Shown here one piece after another: positions 58,472-64,000 of a DNA stretch of 64,000 nt. The notes beneath the pieces were generated by a model, which was given only the letters and a program-made list of their open reading frames with translations, ran no database searches and was not told the origin of the DNA. The DNA lies in the NCBI RefSeq assembly GCF_032452875.1, contig NC_083880.1, positions 55,006,829 to 55,070,828 on the forward strand, given 5' to 3'. Origin of the DNA: Bos javanicus (lineage: Eukaryota > Chordata > Mammalia > Artiodactyla > Bovidae). The position numbers were made by a program, and so were the translations under genes. Within the stretch, counting starts at the first letter, position 1. Each line of letters opens with the position of its first letter.

Positions 58472-58682
58472 TGGGCTTCCCAGGTGGCATAGTTGGTAAA
58501 GAAGTCGCCTGCCGATGCAGGACACCCAAGAGACAAGAGTTCGATCCCTGGGTCAGGAAGATCCCCTGAAGGAGGAAATGGCAACTCACTCCAGTATTTC
58601 TACCTGGAGAATTCCATGGTCAGAGGAGCCTGGTGGGCTGCAGTCCCTAGGGTCACAGAGTCGGACGTGACTGAGCACACAA
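58472..58682 (+). repeat. Bov-tA SINE
   Basis: It runs from GGGCTTCCCAGGTGGCATAG, through AGAGTTCGATCCCTGGGTCA, to CAGAGTCGGACGTGACTGAG. No clear target-site duplication remains. Confidence 0.9.
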
Positions 58683-61084
58683 CACAACCGTTGATTTACA
58701 ATGTGATTCAAAAATGTCATGACTGGTGGTAGGAAATAATGACTGTTGGTATGTTAACATACCGGCTCTAAGGAAGGAAGGGCAGGATGCCAGGCTTTTG
58801 GCCTGTGACATACTTCCCGTCCACAGGTCACCAGGCACTCTGCCTTGGCTTAAATTCCTTCTCCACTGAGCAGGGCACCCGCACAGTACCCGGCGTCCTG
58901 TCCCCAGGGTGGCAGGCTCTGTGTCCAGAGGAGTGCCTTGCTGTGGAGCTTGTCAGACACAAATCTCAGAGGGGCACAAAAATATCCTTCAAACGAGAAA
59001 GAAGAAAGACAGGAGAGAAGGGAGGGGCAGGGAGGGTTTGGAGCAAGGGGAGGAGGGGGTGGTAGTGCTGGGCTAAAAATGCATCTGTGACATTCCAGAG
59101 TCACCGGCTTCCAAATTCAAACACGTCAAACTGGGTGATCTGTAAACGCTCTGCTTTAAATGCTGGACAGTCCTCAAAGGGCTCAGCAAGCCCTGGTTCT
59201 GAGCAGAGGTATGGGATAGGGACTGGCCTGCCCTCCGCCCTGGGCCCCAGTTTGGCAGAACCCCAGATTCCCGAGTAGCCACGGGGGTGGGCAGGTGGGT
59301 GGACCATTCCTTGCTGGCCCCTCCCTGATGCCCTTCAGGGCCCAGGGCTTTCTGTGTCAGCTGAGGCTCTGCTCTGCCTGGGAATTGTCTGCCCCTCATT
59401 CCAGCTCCTCAAACCTATTAATTCATACTAAAGTGTGATGGGCTAACTACTCTAGAGAGGGGAGATGTGCACTTTAACAGAGGACCATCTTTGAATTGAA
59501 AGGAGTCAAATTCTAACCCAAGTGTTTCAAATTGCGAGACACTCTGGGTGGGGGAGGACCGAGGATGGACGGTGTCTACACGCTGTCCTGAGCTCCCATG
59601 GGGCCCTGAGTCAGAAGCCCATGTCACTGAGGATGCCAGATCACTGAAAGAAGTCAGTATCCCTCGGTCCGAGCTCCTGGATGGAACCTCCATGCTGGGT
59701 CAGCAGCCCTGTGGCCCACACGGAGGATTCCTGGGACCAGCGCTGGGTGCTCCCCGGAGGCCCGCTAATCAGCTATGGACTGCAGACAGCCCTCCGTGGT
59801 CCTGACGAGCCGGCTGGCCCGACCTGATCAGGAGAAGGCAGCCACGTGGGGCGGTGCCACCATCACTACTGCTGGGCCACCCAAGGACACCAGAGGGCAG
59901 CTGGCTGAAAGTGAGCACTTGGTGCTGCCCTGGCATAGGCCATCGGGGTGGGCTCTCTGCCCCTCCAGGGATGGGAAGAAGGCAGGACCCTGATGGGTGG
60001 AGCCTCTCCCCCAGGTGGCCCAGTCCAAAGCCCTCCCTCCAGGGCCAGTGTCAATAGGGATGTGTTTGCGCAACCTCCCCCTGCTTCACCTTCACTTCCG
60101 CCATCAGATAAAACAGGTCAGTGCAACCTAGATTTCAGAGTCACAACAAATAATCTGGTGGCTAAGTACCGCATTCTTTGTTGTGAGTCTAAAATTCAAA
60201 TCTCAAGAGAGGTGGTGACCCTCCCTGTGTTCACGGACAATGACGGGGAGGGGCTGAGCTCTGAGGATCCATCCAGCTCTTTGGAAGCTATGGGAAGGGC
60301 CTGCGGGTGGGCGGCCGGTGGCTGCCTGTGGCCCGGACCCCTAGGCTTGGCCAGGGACAGTATGCTAGCGTCTTGGGGGCATGGCCCTCTAGACTCCAAG
60401 GCTTGCTCGGTCCTTGGCCATGGGTCCCAGATGATCCCACATGGGGAAGGGTCTGTGTACCCAGGGTGGGGCTGAAGTGAGCAAGTTTAAGACCCCAGGC
60501 CAGACCACAGGTATCCCTACTCCGTTGGACCTTACAGATGCGTCCCAGGCATATAGATGATAAAACCAGGCAATAGGCGTGGGTGACAGGCACATCCCAG
60601 TGCCTGCGATATCCCAGTGCCAAGTGTAGTGGGCTCGATGGGCTAGGCAGCCCACCCAGACCGCAGTGAGGCAGAAAGCCTGCCCCTCACCCTCACCTCC
60701 ACTCCAAGACCATAGCAGAAAGTGGAGACATCTCCTGGCTCTGGAAAAATACCGACCCACTGGTGCCTGGCTACTTCTGACACGGAAAATTTGTTTTTTC
60801 TCCAGAGAATTAAAGGTTTCCAAGACAGAGAGACCCCTCCAGGTGCCCCTCTTTGGGTGCTCACACTCCTGTGGGCGGCTCTGGCTCCACCCAAGGCCTG
60901 TGTGTCCCCTCTGCTCCATCTGCCCTGTTGCCCTTTCACGAGAGGAGACACCCTGGCCTTGGTGGGCCTGAGCATTAGAGCTACCCTGCGATGAGACGGA
61001 TGGCGTCAACAGTGCCCAGAGCGTGCTCACCCGCACGTGTGCACACGTAACTGCATGTGTGCACACAAGTGCGTGTGCATAGTT

Positions 61085-61265
61085 GTGTGTTTTTACTGTG
61101 GTCAAATATATGTAAAACTTACCCTTTTAACCATTTTAAGTGCACAGCTCAGTGGCCTTAGGCACATTCACAGTTGTGCAACTATTCCCAACATCCACCT
61201 CCAGAACTTTCTCGCCTTCCCAGACTCTGAGTCCACCCATCAAACCTCAAGTTCTGTGTGACTTC
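61085..61265 (+). repeat. Old L1M fragment
   Basis: TTTTAACCATTTTAAGTGCA with CAGCTCAGTGGC, then GTTGTGCAACTATTCCCAAC and CCACCTCCAGAACTTTCTCG, the standard old L1 3' region text. Confidence 0.75.
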
Positions 61266-63841
61266 GTCACGTGATAACATGACCAGGCATCTCACGTGCT
61301 TTCAGAGCCTCAGCCACCTCTCCACCCCCAAGCCTGACCACCACTGACCCGTCAGGACAAAACCCTCAGGGGTGGTGCCTGCCTCTCCGTGACCTTTGAA
61401 TGTCCCCCTGCCAATCTGTAAACACACTGGTGTGTATCCCCACACACGTGTTTTACCCCAACTACTATGGGCCCAGCAAGTCTATCCTCCTTCCTCTGGT
61501 GTTCTGGCCCTGGGATGAAACCCAAACCAATGAGCTGTGTCTCAAAGAGCCACATGGCGGCTGATGAACATACCAGGGACCCCATACCTGAGACAGGCCG
61601 GCAGGGCCCATGTAGGTGAGACTGGCTTTGGTCAGATGGTTGCGGGGCCACCAGCCGGGGGGCACTCATAGGGTGTCTGAGAGGGGCACTGACAGCACAG
61701 AAGCCTGGTTTCCCAGAGGATCCTTACTGGAGGGTCCCCGGTGTTGCAAGGAAACAGCTGGAGTGATGGAGCAGGGGGGCCCGGGGGGACTCAGGCCAGG
61801 CGAGGGAGAGGGTCACCAAGCAGGGGTGGGGCAAGGATCTGTGCGTACAAGGATGGGGCCGCTTAGGCTGCTGCATGAGGAGATGAGGGGGCATCAGCTC
61901 AGTATGAAACAGGGTGCTCACGGGGCTGAAGAGGACCCCAAATACACATCAGTTGGAAACTCACAATATGACCTGATTTGGAAACAGGGTCTTTGTAGAT
62001 GAATCGAGAGTAAAGCAGGAGGGAGAAGAGAGCAGGGAGGCGGCGGCCACCCTGGCTCAGGAGGTGCTGAGCCCACTGTCTTCCACGGGGGAAAAGAAGG
62101 CCGAGGAAATGGAGAGAAGACCTCAGGGGAGGCTGGTGGCCGAGCTCTGGGGAGATGGAACCAGTGTGCAGGGATGACACTGGACAGACACCACCCGGAG
62201 GAGGGAGAAAGCCGCGAGAAAACCCAGGACCCCACAGCCCACGCCCCAGTGGCCCAACACAGACCCAGGGAGGGTACAGGGAGAAAGCGTGAGAAAGCAA
62301 GTCCCTGTTCGGGGCCAGAGATCAACAGGTGATGCTCCAGGCTAATCAAGGTAGTAAGAGCTGCTCAGACTTCGGAGGTCACTCAGCAAAATGGCCAGAA
62401 GAGGCAGGTCTAGGGGATCTGGGACAGGGGCTCTGGCTTGGCCTCCACCTGGTCTTTTAAATGTCTTTAAAAGCAACCTAAAAGCACTAAATACCTGCCA
62501 CCACACACTTGCTCATTCCACAAATGTACTGGCGCCCCTGAGGGTCAGGTCCTGAGGTTCTGGGGGACACAGCAAGAACTGGAAAAGCCCCTGCCCCTGC
62601 AGTGGGGCCCCTGGCGGGTCAGCTACACAGGCATCTTGAGTGTCTCCGCCTCTGAAGAGTGAGTGTGGCAGGGGCCCTGTGAGCAAGATGAAAGGCCGTT
62701 GATAATTAAATGCTACTCAGACCTGGCTTTACTCTTTGTGGTGGCCTGAGAGAACAAATAGATGCAAAACCCATCTCTGATTTCCAGAACACAAGGACCT
62801 CTGAAATTACAAGACATTAAAATAAAGCTTCGGGTAAAGAACTCTTGTTCTTGTTGCAGATTTGATGTTAGATCAAAACAGAATTGCTCCTGAAAGCTGA
62901 GGCGCTGGCTTGTTTGAGGTCTGCCCAGCCCCCATCATGCAGAAACGACGCAGGTCTGAGTGACCCAGAGGCTCAGATGCCTTGAGACCCTGAGGCCAAC
63001 TCCCAGAGAGCCTGTTCCCCTGCCCTCCCTCACCCCTCAGGGACACGTCAGGGGCATCAGACTGTTTCCCCCCTTTAGCTGGGGGAAACAGAAGTTTAAG
63101 ACCACTTTGCTCGATACTGGGCTTGTCTTCATTAGGGTATCTGTAGTTGGGGGACCCTGAGGTGTGGGTACAACTCCCAGTGACACCTAGAAACACAGAC
63201 CTGTCCCTGACCACCCTGGGGCTCAGGCTGCCGACACCCTGCCCGCAGCCTGCAGTTAATAACCCACCGTGAGGCCCAAGTCGGATATTGGGAGCATTCA
63301 GTCGTGAAGCTCAGCTTCCACAGAGCACACACCACTGTCTGGGATGACAGGGAGGACGTCACCCTCACTGATTCCCTGTTTCTTCACAGCTGGGCACCTG
63401 CTTTAAAGCTTCCTCGCCCCTTGCCTCATGCAGCAGATGGAGCATCCCTATGAAAGGTGTCAACAGCTGTGGCATCAGAGGCCCACCTCTGCCTCAGCTG
63501 CCACCACCTGCGAGTCAGCGCTGCTGATGCTGGCTCCTGTCCACGTGCCCACTGGTGACGTTAGCCAGCGTGTAGTCCCTGCTATTAATAATTAGGGGCC
63601 AATTAACACAGATGAGCCCACTGCAGCACGTCACTCACACGCAGGCAGGCGTGTAAGCACTGGAGACAGACTGGCGGGGGCAGGAGCGTCCGCTGCCCAA
63701 GGGGTCCTGTCCCAGGGCAGGGGCTGTGTTGGCTGGGAGTCCCGGGTTGGCAGGAAGGCACCTGCACCAAGGCCTCCCAATTCCCTGGGGCTCCTTCCTC
63801 ATCTCCAGTCGCAGCTGGCCTGCCAGGTGCTGCCTCCTCTG

Positions 63842-64000
63842 CTACCACCGCAGCGGCTGGCGGCCGTGCTCCAGCTCGGTGGCTACATGGTGGTCGTGCA
63901 ATTCCTTCAGACGCAGCAGCAGCTCCTCCAGGTTTTCCCCGGTGGCCGCCGACAGGGCGATGGCCTCCTGGCCCAGGCGGGCCTGCAGCTGGGGCAGCCG
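63842..64000 (-). CDS. MTG2: MTG2 (GTPBP5), C-terminal end, cut by window edge
   Basis: On the minus strand 53 codons are open from 64000 to a TAG at 63844-63842. The segment contains ALSAATGENLEELL, which fits the G5 (SA-type) motif and following helix of Obg-family GTPases, and ends GRQPLRW, the C-terminus I recall for human MTG2. Known: MTG2 is an Obg-type GTPase at the mitochondrial inner membrane that helps the large mitoribosomal subunit mature. Its place after HRH3, in the opposite orientation, matches human gene order. The GTP-binding core (G1-G4) and the mitochondrial signal lie beyond the right edge. The left part is the final exon, and no splice site is seen within it. Confidence 0.92.
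   Translation of the reverse strand, partial: RLPQLQARLGQEAIALSAATGENLEELLLRLKELHDHHVATELEHGRQPLRW

Larger units (their letters stand above)
54671..63841. other. Intergenic / MTG2 3'-flanking region
   Basis: No credible exon. It is mostly GC-rich unique sequence with an AT-rich island at 58.28-58.47 kb, one Bov-tA, an old L1M piece and MIR-like lines at 56233-56270 and 62510-62580. The MTG2 3' UTR should occupy the right end, but no clear AATAAA on the minus strand fixes its limit. Confidence 0.65.

Overview
This is nuclear DNA from a ruminant, most likely a bovid such as cattle, sheep or goat. It has large spliced genes with GT-AG introns, CpG-rich promoters and ancient MIR and L1M repeats. 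It also has the ruminant repeat set: a BovB (RTE-type) LINE, Bov-tA and Bov-A2 SINEs, and CHR-type tRNA-Glu SINEs. The gene order OSBPL2 - HRH3 - MTG2 with alternating orientation matches human 20q13.33 as I remember it. The species itself cannot be fixed from the sequence alone.

Layout. (1) 1-34.1 kb: OSBPL2 (ORP2) on the minus strand. Ten coding exons at 1079-15163 join in phase to the first 375 codons. The C-terminal exons (about 105 residues by comparison with human) lie to the left of the window. The start codon is at 15163-15161, and a non-coding first exon sits in a CpG island near 34 kb. The 5' intron (15.2-34.0 kb) holds most of the retroposons: a BovB copy inside an older L1M/CHR background and itself split by a Bov-A2, an L1 of about 3.9 kb with its target-site duplication and three later insertions, and a MIR split by a Bov-tA. 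(2) 34.3-49.8 kb: intergenic, no credible gene; MIRs, SINEs, a short BovB piece and CA/TG-rich tracts. (3) 49.8-54.65 kb: HRH3 on the plus strand, complete, three coding exons, 450 codons plus stop, with a GC-box/CCAAT promoter, a 42-codon upstream ORF and a variant poly(A) signal. (4) 54.7-63.84 kb: intergenic or 3'-flanking, with one Bov-tA and an old L1M fragment. (5) 63842-64000: the last 52 codons and stop of MTG2 on the minus strand, cut by the window edge.

The three genes are unrelated in function: ER-contact-site sterol/phosphoinositide transfer, a presynaptic histamine GPCR, and a mitoribosome-assembly GTPase. They are simply syntenic neighbours. I found no undescribed multigene system. 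The best leads are in HRH3 (a T/V pairing at the two TM3 positions that govern species pharmacology, loss of the AG acceptor used for the human 365-residue isoform, and an upstream ORF ending 12 nt before the start), a duplicated CCAAT/GGCGGGA/octamer-like module at the OSBPL2 promoter, and several well-preserved nested retroposon insertions.
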